From Coprobacillus sp. CAG:605 (GTDB taxonomy: Bacteria; Bacillota_I; Bacilli_A; RF39; UBA660): a stretch of 64,000 nt of DNA. The position numbers were made by a program, and so were the translations under genes. Each line of letters begins with the position of its first letter. Within the stretch, counting starts at the first letter, position 1. Location of the stretch: positions 1-64,000 of the forward strand of contig HF998230.1 of the NCBI GenBank assembly GCA_000433255.1. Direction: 5' to 3'. Positions 43,162-50,585 of this stretch are shown here, one piece after another. The notes under the pieces were generated by a model that was given only the letters and a program-made list of their open reading frames with translations, was not told where the DNA came from and made no database searches.

Positions 43162-43755
43162 TGGCTAAAATCTATGTAAAAATCAAAGGCATTCACTGCC
43201 AAAACTGTGAAACAACTATCCAAAAGGCTTTATTAAAACTACCCCGTGTTAAAGAAGTTACAATCAAAAACTTTATTGCCCACATAATTTATGAAGAACC
43301 CTTACTAACGATGAAATTATTAATGTTTACCCCAAGCTGGCTATATAGCCAAGGCTTCGTATATTAGAACTAACTTAAAAGAACTAAAAAAATCCGACTT
43401 AAACCAATCATTTTTAATACTTACTATCATAATCTTAATTATTTCTCTAACTTACAAAATATTTGGGTTTAACGTATTCAATGTCATTCCTACAATAGAT
43501 AGTAACATTACTTATAACGGCTATCAAGATATCAAAGTAGAAGTAGCCAAACCCGTTAAAATGATAATCCATGTTGATAAAAAATACTTAACCGGCTGCA
43601 ACAATTCTCTTATAATTCCCAAATATAATATTAACCAAGAATTAAAAACTGGCGATAACATAATAGAGTTCTATCCAACCAAAGAAGGTACTTTCATTTA
43701 TACCTGTTGGATGAACATGTTAAAAAACAATATCAAAATTGTAAATAAACTATAG
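43161..43755 (+). pseudogene. HMA-TM-cupredoxin-like copper protein, two frameshifts
   Basis: The first frame gives an HMA domain (KIKGIHCQNCETTIQKAL) and stops at 43367. The middle piece NDEIINVYPKLA lies in a second frame. The rest runs in a third frame: GYIAKASYIRTNL, a membrane helix (FLILTIIILIISLTY), then a cupredoxin-like domain with TGC and TYTCWMNM-type ligands (YTCWMNML) to 43755. Two single-base deletions (near 43302 and 43343) reconcile all three. The intact product would be a membrane-anchored copper carrier feeding CopA. It starts 1 nt inside the csoR stop. Confidence 0.7.
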
Positions 43756-43767
43756 AAAGGATTTTAT

Positions 43768-45948
43768 ATGCAAAAAATAATTTTAAACATTGGTGGTATG
43801 ACTTGCAGTGCCTGTTCTTCATCCCTAGAAAAATATCTAAAAAAACAACCCGGTATCATTGATGCCAGCGTTAATCTTGTCCTAGCGCAAGCTCTTATTA
43901 CTTATGAAGATAACCTAACTTTAAATACCATCGAAAAATATATTAAAGAAGCTGGCTTTAAATCTCTAGGTATATTCGACGAAACTAAACTTAAGAAAAA
44001 TAAACATTCTAAAACTCCTTTAATAATTTATGGTATCCTAGCATTACTAGTGTTATATATTGCTATGGCTCATATGTTAAAACTCCCCGTAATCTCATTC
44101 TTAAATATGATTAACCATCCTATAAACTATTCTATATGCCTTCTTATATTTTCTCTTATCTTCTTATTTTATGGTAAAGACATTATCCTAAATGGTTATA
44201 AAAATTTAATTCATAAAAGTCCTAACATGGATACTCTAGTAACAATTGGTGTTCTTTCTAGTTTCTTTTATAGTCTTTATAACACAGTTATGATTCTTAA
44301 AGGACACTCTATGTACGTAGAATCTTTATACTATGAATCTGTTTGTATAATCATTTACTTCTTAAAACTAGGTCGTTTCATTGATAATATAAATAAAGAA
44401 AAAACTTATGACGCCATTAAAGGGTTAGTAGAAATAACACCTAGTAAAGCCATAAAGCTTACTGATGGTAAGAGAGTAGAGATAACTTTAGATGAAATTC
44501 AAAAAGGTGATACTCTACTATGTCTTCCTGGTATGAAAATTGCTTGCGATGGTATTGTTAGTATGGGTACTACCTACGTTGATGAATCTTTTATTACCGG
44601 CGAATCAACCCCTGTTAAGAAAGAGGCTAATAGCAAAGTCGTAGCGGGCAGTCTAAATATTAATGGAGCCATTGAATACATTGCCCAAAACATTGGCAAA
44701 GATTCTACTATTTCAAAGATTGTTAACTTAGTCGTTGAAGCTACTAACACTAAACCAAAAATTGCCTCCCTAGCTGACAAAGTAAGCGGCATCTTTGTTC
44801 CTATTGTTATTATCTTAAGTATTCTAACATTCATTTTCTACATGATTTTCACTCATGATTTAAACCTTGCTCTAACTCATTTTGTAACCATCTTAGTAGT
44901 GGCCTGTCCCTGTGCTCTAGGGCTAGCAACCCCTTTAAGTATCGTCGTTAGTGAAGGTAAGTGTGCTCAAAATGGTATCTTAATCAAAAAAAGTCAAATC
45001 CTAGAAGACGCCAGTAAAATCGATACAATAGTTATGGATAAAACTGGAACTATAACTTATGGTACATTAAAAATATCCAAACTTTATAACTATAGTACTT
45101 ATTCTGAAGATAAACTTTACTACCTTGTTGGGTGTATTGAAACTAACTCCAATCACCCCATAGCTAAATCTCTAATCAATAAAGATACTAAATATGAAAA
45201 AGTAACAAACTTTAAAAACCTCGATGGTCTTGGACTAGAAGCTACTCTAAATAATAAAAAATATTACCTTGGTAACGCTAAGTTAGTTACTAAGCTAGCT
45301 ATCGAAAATACCCATTTCCAAGATGAACAAACTCTTACCCAAAATGGTTCTAGTATTATCTATGTTATTGAAAACAATATAATAATTGCCCTAATAGGTA
45401 TAAAAGATATAATTAAAAAAGATATGAAAGAAGTAATATCTAAGTTAAAAGATTTGAATATCAATACTATAATGTTAACCGGCGATAACGAGACTACTGC
45501 TAATCTAGTAGCTAAAGAACTAAATATCAAAGAAGTAATTGCCAATGTTTATCCCCAAGATAAGACTAACAAAATCAAGAGTCTTCAAAGTAAGGGTAAA
45601 AAAGTTATGATGGTGGGAGATGGTATTAATGATGCCCCAAGCCTTGCTACCGCCGATATAGGAGTAACTGTTACTAACGCTACGGATATTGCCTCAAACT
45701 CCAGCGATGTTATCTTACTTAATGACTCTCTAATGAGTCTTGTAAGGCTAATTAACATCAGTACTAAAACCCTAAAAATAATTAAAGAAAACCTCTTCTG
45801 GGCTTTCTTCTACAATATCATAACTATTCCTATTGCCATGGGCTTACTAACTAGATTTAATATCAACATGAACCCCATGCTAGGATCACTAGCTATGATG
45901 CTTAGTAGTCTTACCGTAATATTAAATGCCCTAAGACTTAGAAAATAA
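43768..45948 (+). CDS. copA: Copper-translocating P1B-type ATPase CopA
   Basis: 726 residues. N-terminal HMA domain GGMTCSACSSSL (6-17), eight membrane helices, TGES actuator loop, transmembrane metal site CPC (VACPCALGLATP), phosphorylation site DKTGT, SNHP nucleotide-binding motif and GDGIND hinge. It exports Cu(I). AAAGG lies before the ATG. Operon with csoR upstream and copZ downstream. Confidence 0.96.
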   Translation: MQKIILNIGGMTCSACSSSLEKYLKKQPGIIDASVNLVLAQALITYEDNLTLNTIEKYIKEAGFKSLGIFDETKLKKNKHSKTPLIIYGILALLVLYIAMAHMLKLPVISFLNMINHPINYSICLLIFSLIFLFYGKDIILNGYKNLIHKSPNMDTLVTIGVLSSFFYSLYNTVMILKGHSMYVESLYYESVCIIIYFLKLGRFIDNINKEKTYDAIKGLVEITPSKAIKLTDGKRVEITLDEIQKGDTLLCLPGMKIACDGIVSMGTTYVDESFITGESTPVKKEANSKVVAGSLNINGAIEYIAQNIGKDSTISKIVNLVVEATNTKPKIASLADKVSGIFVPIVIILSILTFIFYMIFTHDLNLALTHFVTILVVACPCALGLATPLSIVVSEGKCAQNGILIKKSQILEDASKIDTIVMDKTGTITYGTLKISKLYNYSTYSEDKLYYLVGCIETNSNHPIAKSLINKDTKYEKVTNFKNLDGLGLEATLNNKKYYLGNAKLVTKLAIENTHFQDEQTLTQNGSSIIYVIENNIIIALIGIKDIIKKDMKEVISKLKDLNINTIMLTGDNETTANLVAKELNIKEVIANVYPQDKTNKIKSLQSKGKKVMMVGDGINDAPSLATADIGVTVTNATDIASNSSDVILLNDSLMSLVRLINISTKTLKIIKENLFWAFFYNIITIPIAMGLLTRFNINMNPMLGSLAMMLSSLTVILNALRLRK

Positions 45949-45962
45949 AAGGAGAAATAATT

Positions 45963-46196
45963 ATGTTTAATAAAGAAAAAACTATCATTAAAATTGAAGG
46001 TATGAAGTGTCAACATTGTGCCTCTAAAGTATCAAATGCCTTAGAACATATTGAAGGCGTAAAAAAAGTAAAAATAAATTTAGATAAAAAAGAAGCTATT
46101 ATAAAAAGTAAAGAAAAACTAGATACAACTAAACTTAAGAAAGCCATTACTGACTTAGATTACGAAGTAATAAGTATTGTAACCAATCATGAATAA
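45963..46196 (+). CDS. copZ: CopZ-like copper chaperone
   Basis: 77 residues, a single HMA domain with MKCQHCASKVSNAL (CxxC) and beta-alpha-beta order. It carries Cu(I) to CopA. AAGGAG lies before the ATG. Its last codons overlap the start of the next, broken gene. Confidence 0.92.
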   Translation: MFNKEKTIIKIEGMKCQHCASKVSNALEHIEGVKKVKINLDKKEAIIKSKEKLDTTKLKKAITDLDYEVISIVTNHE

Positions 46197-46632
46197 GATA
46201 TTATATTACCTTATTATAACATTAGGTCTCTTCTTTTTATCAGGCTGCGAACAAACAACCAACAAAGATAAAATTGCTATCGAAACTCAAGATATTACAA
46301 CCAAAGCTTAATTTCTAAATTATAAAGTTGATGATGTTACTATCCAACTAATCCATGTTCGCAGTACCGATGGCAAAGTAAGAATTGCCTTTAATACTTG
46401 TCAAGTATGTTCAATATCTTCTAAAGCGTACTTTATTCAAAGTGGAGAATACATTATCTATCAAAACTATGACACTAAGTTCCATATTAATAAAGTAGGA
46501 GAGAAAAATGGTGGTTGTAACCAACCTCCAGTAGAAGAACAAATTATTGAGGGTAATAGAATTATTCTATTTAAATCATATGTTGAATCTTTCAAAGATA
46601 AATTTACTGATTGGCAAGGACCAACAAATTAG
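46189..46632 (+). pseudogene. DUF2318/FtrD-like lipoprotein with in-frame stop
   Basis: A 148-codon frame starts at ATG 46189, overlapping copZ. It has a lipoprotein signal (LFFLSGC) and is interrupted by TAA at 46309-46311. Without that stop it continues in the same frame: YKVDDVTIQLIHVRSTDGKV, FNTCQVCSI (CxxC), KVGEKNGGCNQPPVEE, the DUF2318 metal-binding pattern. A single A-to-T change of an AAA codon would explain the stop. The family is linked to iron or copper uptake and redox. Decay together with the 43161 gene suggests loss of one periplasmic copper function. Confidence 0.7.
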
Positions 46633-46645
46633 TTTAACCAATATA

Positions 46646-46682
46646 AAAAATGAGGATATTACTTGAAAAAGTCCTCATTTTT
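46646..46682 (+). terminator. Terminator of the copper operon
   Basis: AAAAATGAGGA/TCCTCATTTTT (46646-46656 with 46672-46682). The -35 of the next promoter lies in its loop. Confidence 0.85.
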
Positions 46683-46692
46683 GCTTTATAAT
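46663..46692 (+). promoter_or_regulatory. Promoter of the cysteine desulfurase operon
   Basis: TTGAAA (46663-46668), 18 nt, TATAAT (46687-46692); AAAGAGGTGA ahead of the ATG at 46720. Confidence 0.75.
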
Positions 46693-46719
46693 AAAAGAAG
46701 TTTTAAAGAGGTGAAGAGT

Positions 46720-47835
46720 ATGGAATATTTAGATTATGCAGCATCTACTCCGGTTGATAATAAGGTTTTAAATACTTATGTTGAAATAACTAAAAAGTAT
46801 TATGCTAACCCTAATTCTAACCATTATCTAGGCTTAGAAGCTAAGAAACTAATTGATACTAAAACTAGCCATATTGCCTCTTTGCTTAATATCAAACCTC
46901 AAGAAATCATCTATACCAGTGGTTCTACTGAAGCCAACAACTTGGCTATTAAAGGTACTGCTCTTCGTTATAAAAACTATGGTAAGCATATTTTAATCAG
47001 TAGCTTAGAACATAACTCCATAGTATCATCCGCTACATATCTCCAAACTTTAGGCTTTGAAATAGAACTAATCCCTGTTAATCAAAATGGCTTAATTGAT
47101 ATCGAAACTTTAAAAAGCATGCTTCGCCCCGATACCATTTTAGTAAGCGTTTGTACTGTTGATAGCGAACTAGGGCTTAGACAACCCGTTGAAGAAATTG
47201 CTTCTTTGTTAAAAGAATATCCTCATATCGTTTTTCATACAGATGCCTCCCAAGCCATCGGCAAAGTGCCAGTTAATCTAAGTAACATAGACCTCGTAAC
47301 AATTACCCCACATAAATTTTATGGCCTACCAGGATTTGGCATGTTAGTAAAAAAAGAAAATATTTCTCTAATCCCACAAATCCTAGGAGGTAAATCAACT
47401 ACCATTTATCGCAGTGGCACCCCAGAAACTGCAAACATTGCTGCCCTAGATTGCGCCCTAACAATTGCCCTCGAAAATATGAATACTCGTTATGACTATG
47501 TAAAAAATTTAAATACCCAAATCAAAGATTATTTAAAAACTAAGAAAAACATTGTAATCAACAGCCGAGATAACTCTCTACCATATACTATTAATTTTAG
47601 TATTAAAGATAAAAAATCTTTAGATATCCAAAAATCCTTAGAAAAATATGATATCTATGTTTCTACTAAGACTTCATGTTGTCCCATAGAAACACCATCT
47701 AAATTAGTATATGCCCTAACCAAAGATAAAAAAATATCTTCATCGTCCATAAGAGTAAGTATATCTCATTTAACTACCAAAGAAGAAATAACCAAGTTTT
47801 TAAATACCTTAGATATAATATTAGAAAGTGAATAA
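46720..47835 (+). CDS. Cysteine desulfurase (NifS/IscS-like)
   Basis: 371 residues from ATG 46720; upstream in-frame ATGs lie within the terminator and promoter. Class V PLP fold: YLDYAASTPVD, YTSGSTEANNLAIKG, HTDASQAIGKVPVNL and the PLP lysine in TPHKFYGLPGFG. The catalytic cysteine is in STKTSCCPIE. It supplies persulfide sulfur. The next gene, 2 nt away, is a TtcA-like tRNA thiolase, so the pair probably serves tRNA thiolation, with SufB as another possible client. Confidence 0.94.
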   Translation: MEYLDYAASTPVDNKVLNTYVEITKKYYANPNSNHYLGLEAKKLIDTKTSHIASLLNIKPQEIIYTSGSTEANNLAIKGTALRYKNYGKHILISSLEHNSIVSSATYLQTLGFEIELIPVNQNGLIDIETLKSMLRPDTILVSVCTVDSELGLRQPVEEIASLLKEYPHIVFHTDASQAIGKVPVNLSNIDLVTITPHKFYGLPGFGMLVKKENISLIPQILGGKSTTIYRSGTPETANIAALDCALTIALENMNTRYDYVKNLNTQIKDYLKTKKNIVINSRDNSLPYTINFSIKDKKSLDIQKSLEKYDIYVSTKTSCCPIETPSKLVYALTKDKKISSSSIRVSISHLTTKEEITKFLNTLDIILESE

Positions 47836-47837
47836 TT

Positions 47838-48674
47838 ATGGAAAAATATCAAGAAATAGAAAGAAGTATTATTAAAAAATATCGTAAAGAAATCTGGCGA
47901 CCTTTCGTCAAAGCCGTGAATGAATATGAACTAATTCAAAAAAATGACAATATCATGGTTTGTATAAGTGGTGGCAAAGACTCGTTTTTACTAGCTAAAT
48001 GTATCCAAGAGTTACAACGTCATGGTAAGATTAAATTTAATGCTCACTATGTTGTTATGGATCCCGGATATAATGATTACAACCGCGACTTTATTTTAGA
48101 TAATGCCAAAATATTAAACGTTCCAATTGAAATGTTTAAAAGTGATATCTTTGATGTCGTTGCCAAAATAGATTCTAAAAGCCCATGCTACTTATGTGCT
48201 AGAATGCGTAGGGGATATCTATATAATAAAGCTAAAGAACTAGGATGTAACAAAATCGCCCTAGGACATCACTTCGACGATGTTATAGAAACCACACTTT
48301 TATCAATGTTCTATGGTGCTGAAATTAAAACCATGATGCCAAAACTTCACAGTGATAACTTCGAAGGCCTTGAACTAATAAGACCCCTATACTTAGTTAA
48401 AGAAAGTGCCATAATAACATGGCGTAACACCAATGAACTAACCTTCATAAACTGTGCCTGCCGATTCACAGAAGGCTGCTCCTTAATAAATGATGGCACT
48501 AGTAAACGTAAAGAAATGAAAGAACTAATCAAAAAACTCCGTCAAGTAAATAAAGACATTGATTATAATATCTTTAAAAGTATGGATAATATTAACTTGA
48601 ATTGTGTTCTAGGAACCAAAGAAAACGGTAACTACCAAAGCTTTTTAAAAAACTATAATAATAATTCTAAATAA
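47838..48674 (+). CDS. TtcA-like tRNA 2-thiolation ATPase
   Basis: 278 residues. PP-loop CISGGKDSFLLA (about 42-53), the CxxC pair CYLCARMRRGYLY, GHHFDDVIETTLLSMFYG and a later cysteine cluster NCACRF, which in TtcA bind a 4Fe-4S cluster. TtcA makes 2-thiocytidine 32 in tRNA. Close relatives with the same motifs have other thiolation targets, so the exact position is inferred. Cotranscribed with the desulfurase. Confidence 0.87.
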   Translation: MEKYQEIERSIIKKYRKEIWRPFVKAVNEYELIQKNDNIMVCISGGKDSFLLAKCIQELQRHGKIKFNAHYVVMDPGYNDYNRDFILDNAKILNVPIEMFKSDIFDVVAKIDSKSPCYLCARMRRGYLYNKAKELGCNKIALGHHFDDVIETTLLSMFYGAEIKTMMPKLHSDNFEGLELIRPLYLVKESAIITWRNTNELTFINCACRFTEGCSLINDGTSKRKEMKELIKKLRQVNKDIDYNIFKSMDNINLNCVLGTKENGNYQSFLKNYNNNSK

Positions 48675-48688
48675 GTTAGGAGGTCGTT

Positions 48689-49399
48689 ATGAACCAAGAA
48701 AAAATTGGTGAGTTTATAAAAAAATTACGTCAAGACAATAATCTAACCCAAAAAGACCTTGCCAATAAATATAACGTTACCTATCAAGCCGTAAGCAAAT
48801 GGGAACGAGGTCTAAATATACCTGATATTTCTCTTTTAAAACAAATGAGTGAAGATTTTAATATCTCTATTGAAGAGCTTTTAAGTGGTCAACCAACCGA
48901 ACCTAAATTTTTCCAAACCAAAAGAAAGAAAATTCATATTATTGGTCTTGTACTTGATATCATTGCCTTACTAACTTTAATAATTATGTTACTTCTTGAA
49001 CATAATAGTACTTACCATTTTCGTAAAATAACATCTCCCAGTAATGACTTTAACATAACTGGAAGTATTGCTTATGATGATAAGAAAACATCCATCTATA
49101 TTTCTAATATTGAATATACTGGTACTGAAGAAGAAAAATTTTATAAACAAATAGAGTGTTCTATCTATCAAAAATTAACTAACTATGAATTAAACTTAGG
49201 TAGTAAAACTTATAATATGGATACTCCAACCACTTTAACTAACATAATTAATGAAATATCTTTTAACTTAGAAAAGTTAGAAAATAATAATAAATCTTTT
49301 TCTAGTGATTCTTTCTATCTTTTAATCACTGTAACAGATACTAACGATAGAGAAATAATCTTTAAAGTACCATTATTCCTATCTAAAGTTCATAACTAA
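48689..49399 (+). CDS. XRE regulator with membrane anchor and exported domain
   Basis: 236 residues. Helix-turn-helix at 1-65 (FIKKLRQDNNLTQKDLANKY, YQAVSKWERGLNIPD), a membrane helix at about 88-105 (VLDIIALLTLIIMLLL), then about 125 exported residues (FNITGSIAYDDKKTSIYISN). This one-component layout can carry an envelope signal to DNA. Ligand unknown. GGAGG lies before the ATG. Confidence 0.85.
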   Translation: MNQEKIGEFIKKLRQDNNLTQKDLANKYNVTYQAVSKWERGLNIPDISLLKQMSEDFNISIEELLSGQPTEPKFFQTKRKKIHIIGLVLDIIALLTLIIMLLLEHNSTYHFRKITSPSNDFNITGSIAYDDKKTSIYISNIEYTGTEEEKFYKQIECSIYQKLTNYELNLGSKTYNMDTPTTLTNIINEISFNLEKLENNNKSFSSDSFYLLITVTDTNDREIIFKVPLFLSKVHN

Positions 49400-49899
49400 A
49401 TATTACCCTTACAATCTAAAGCAATCTCTTTATTAGATAATATTATCTTTAAAATATCTCTCATTCTATCATAATCATCAAAGTTAAAACTATTAAACGA
49501 AGTATCATAATAATATGTATTACTATAAATATGCACCTTATTTCTAAGCCTTCTCAAACTATGTATTACTAAACACTCTTTACTAGATAAACTAAGTAAA
49601 TTATTATCTAATACTAACCTAATCAAAGTATCAAAATGGATACTTTTTTTCTTTACAATTTTCTTATTTTTACAAACCATATAAAATATCGCTTCAATAA
49701 TGCCCGAGGCCACTATTATATAATTTTTTATAATTTGTTTTCTAATAACCATAGTAAGATTATGTGTCGCAAGCTCATGACTTAAAAACTCTAGGTATTG
49801 TAGTGAGTAACAAACATCACTTACTACAGAGTATTCATCACTAAAAATAAAGTTTTTTCTTAATTTCTCAATAGGAGTAGGAAACCATGTATCATTCAT
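49396..49899 (-). CDS. HEPN-like hypothetical protein
   Basis: 167 residues, all helical. Near 125-132 RRLRNKVHIY gives an R-x5-H pattern like the catalytic motif of HEPN ribonucleases or their inactive relatives, preceded by a helix with a conserved-looking LVLDNNLLSL. HEPN proteins often serve defence and toxin systems, but no nucleotidyltransferase partner lies next to it. It overlaps the stop of the XRE gene by 4 nt, convergently. Confidence 0.5.
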   Translation of the reverse strand: MNDTWFPTPIEKLRKNFIFSDEYSVVSDVCYSLQYLEFLSHELATHNLTMVIRKQIIKNYIIVASGIIEAIFYMVCKNKKIVKKKSIHFDTLIRLVLDNNLLSLSSKECLVIHSLRRLRNKVHIYSNTYYYDTSFNSFNFDDYDRMRDILKIILSNKEIALDCKGNI

Positions 49900-49975
49900 A
49901 TAAAGCCTTTCATGTATTTAATATATTAACAAATAGTTAACTTTATGGCAAGTAAAAATATTTTAATATAAGAAA

Positions 49976-50062
49976 ACCACCTAACTCTAACGCAGATTTA
50001 GGTGGAACTAACTAAAATTGGCAACACTCAACATGTGACTATTGAATGTTCCTTTTTTATTT
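49976..50062 (+). ncRNA. Candidate small RNA with terminator
   Basis: A -10-like TAATAT (49964-49969) precedes the hairpin CCACCTAA/TTAGGTGG (49977-49984 with 49998-50005). After a linker comes AACACTCAA/TTGAATGTT (50023-50031 with 50042-50050, one mismatch) followed by CCT6A-T4. There is no gene immediately downstream on the plus strand for it to control. The -35 is weak. Confidence 0.4.
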
Positions 50063-50170
50063 TATGTCAAACTTCCTTGACATATTCATAATAACATGTT
50101 TTTTAATATTTGCCAAAAGTCTATTTTATAATAATCTATTTAGAACATATAACTTTAATAAAGAGCAAAA

Positions 50171-50194
50171 TAAAAAACAACTTGGTAGTTGTTT
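50171..50194 (-). terminator. Terminator of the tRNA pair
   Basis: On the minus strand AAACAAC/GTTGTTT then T-run, 12 nt past tRNA-Thr. Confidence 0.75.
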
Positions 50195-50205
50195 AATGAT
50201 TCACC

Positions 50206-50281
50206 TGGTGCCAAAGGAAGGAATCAAACCCTCAACCTACTGATTACGATTCAGTTGCTCTATCAATTGCGCTACTTCGGC
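50206..50281 (-). tRNA. tRNA-Thr (anticodon CGT)
   Basis: A 76-nt tRNA on the minus strand, GCCGAAG to CTTTGGC-A-CCA. The stem ACTGA/TCAGT encloses ATCGTAA, anticodon CGT (ACG). It lies 1 nt from tRNA-Lys and is cotranscribed after it. Confidence 0.95.
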
Positions 50282-50282
50282 A

Positions 50283-50358
50283 TGGTGTCCCCTTAGGGAT
50301 TCGAACCCTAGACCCACTGATTAAGAGTCAGTTGCTCTACCAACTGAGCTAAGGAGAC
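50283..50358 (-). tRNA. tRNA-Lys (anticodon CTT)
   Basis: A 76-nt tRNA on the minus strand, GTCTCCT to AGGGGAC-A-CCA. ACTGA/TCAGT encloses CTCTTAA, anticodon CTT (AAG). First gene of the tRNA pair. Confidence 0.96.
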
Positions 50359-50417
50359 ATTAACTGGTTACATCGTTAATTCTAGCATAAATAAAGCTGC
50401 TTTTCAATACTTTTTTC

Positions 50418-50517
50418 AAAAAAAATAGAAGCAGTTGCCCGAAGGCCTGCTTCAAAAAGAATAAAAAGGGGTTGGCTAGTGTGATACTAGCACCAATTCG
50501 CCGTTAAGCAAATTGGT
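50418..50517 (-). ncRNA. Candidate small RNA (related layout to the 8-374 pair)
   Basis: On the minus strand TTGACA (50548-50553), 17 nt, TAGTAT (50525-50530) predict a start near 50517. The RNA forms ACCAATTTGC/GGCGAATTGGT, then GCTAG/CTAGC, a C-rich AACCCC linker, and the terminator GAAGCAG/CTGCTTC with T8. As in the window-start pair, a hairpin with a GGCGA loop edge precedes a GAAGC terminator. The promoter interleaves with the divergent recG promoter. Confidence 0.55.
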
Positions 50518-50540
50518 AATTTATATACTAATCGAATTTC

Positions 50541-50569
50541 TTGCTTTTGTCAACACTTTTTTGTATAAT
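50541..50569 (+). promoter_or_regulatory. Promoter of recG
   Basis: TTGCTT (50541-50546), 17 nt, TATAAT (50564-50569). GTGATTATTATG begins 7 nt later, so the leader before ATG 50586 is about nine nt. Confidence 0.75.
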
Positions 50570-50585
50570 TTTAATAGTGATTATT

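Noticed and set aside
2613..46632. Use of an alternative genetic code to explain interrupted genes
   Set aside because: The interruptions are TAA or frameshifts, not TGA. TGG is used for Trp throughout and the 5416-5736 gene ends in TGA.
50046..50243. A 65-codon plus-strand frame with a hydrophobic middle
   Set aside because: It starts within a terminator hairpin and reads into the antisense of tRNA-Thr. The hydrophobicity follows from T-rich sequence.
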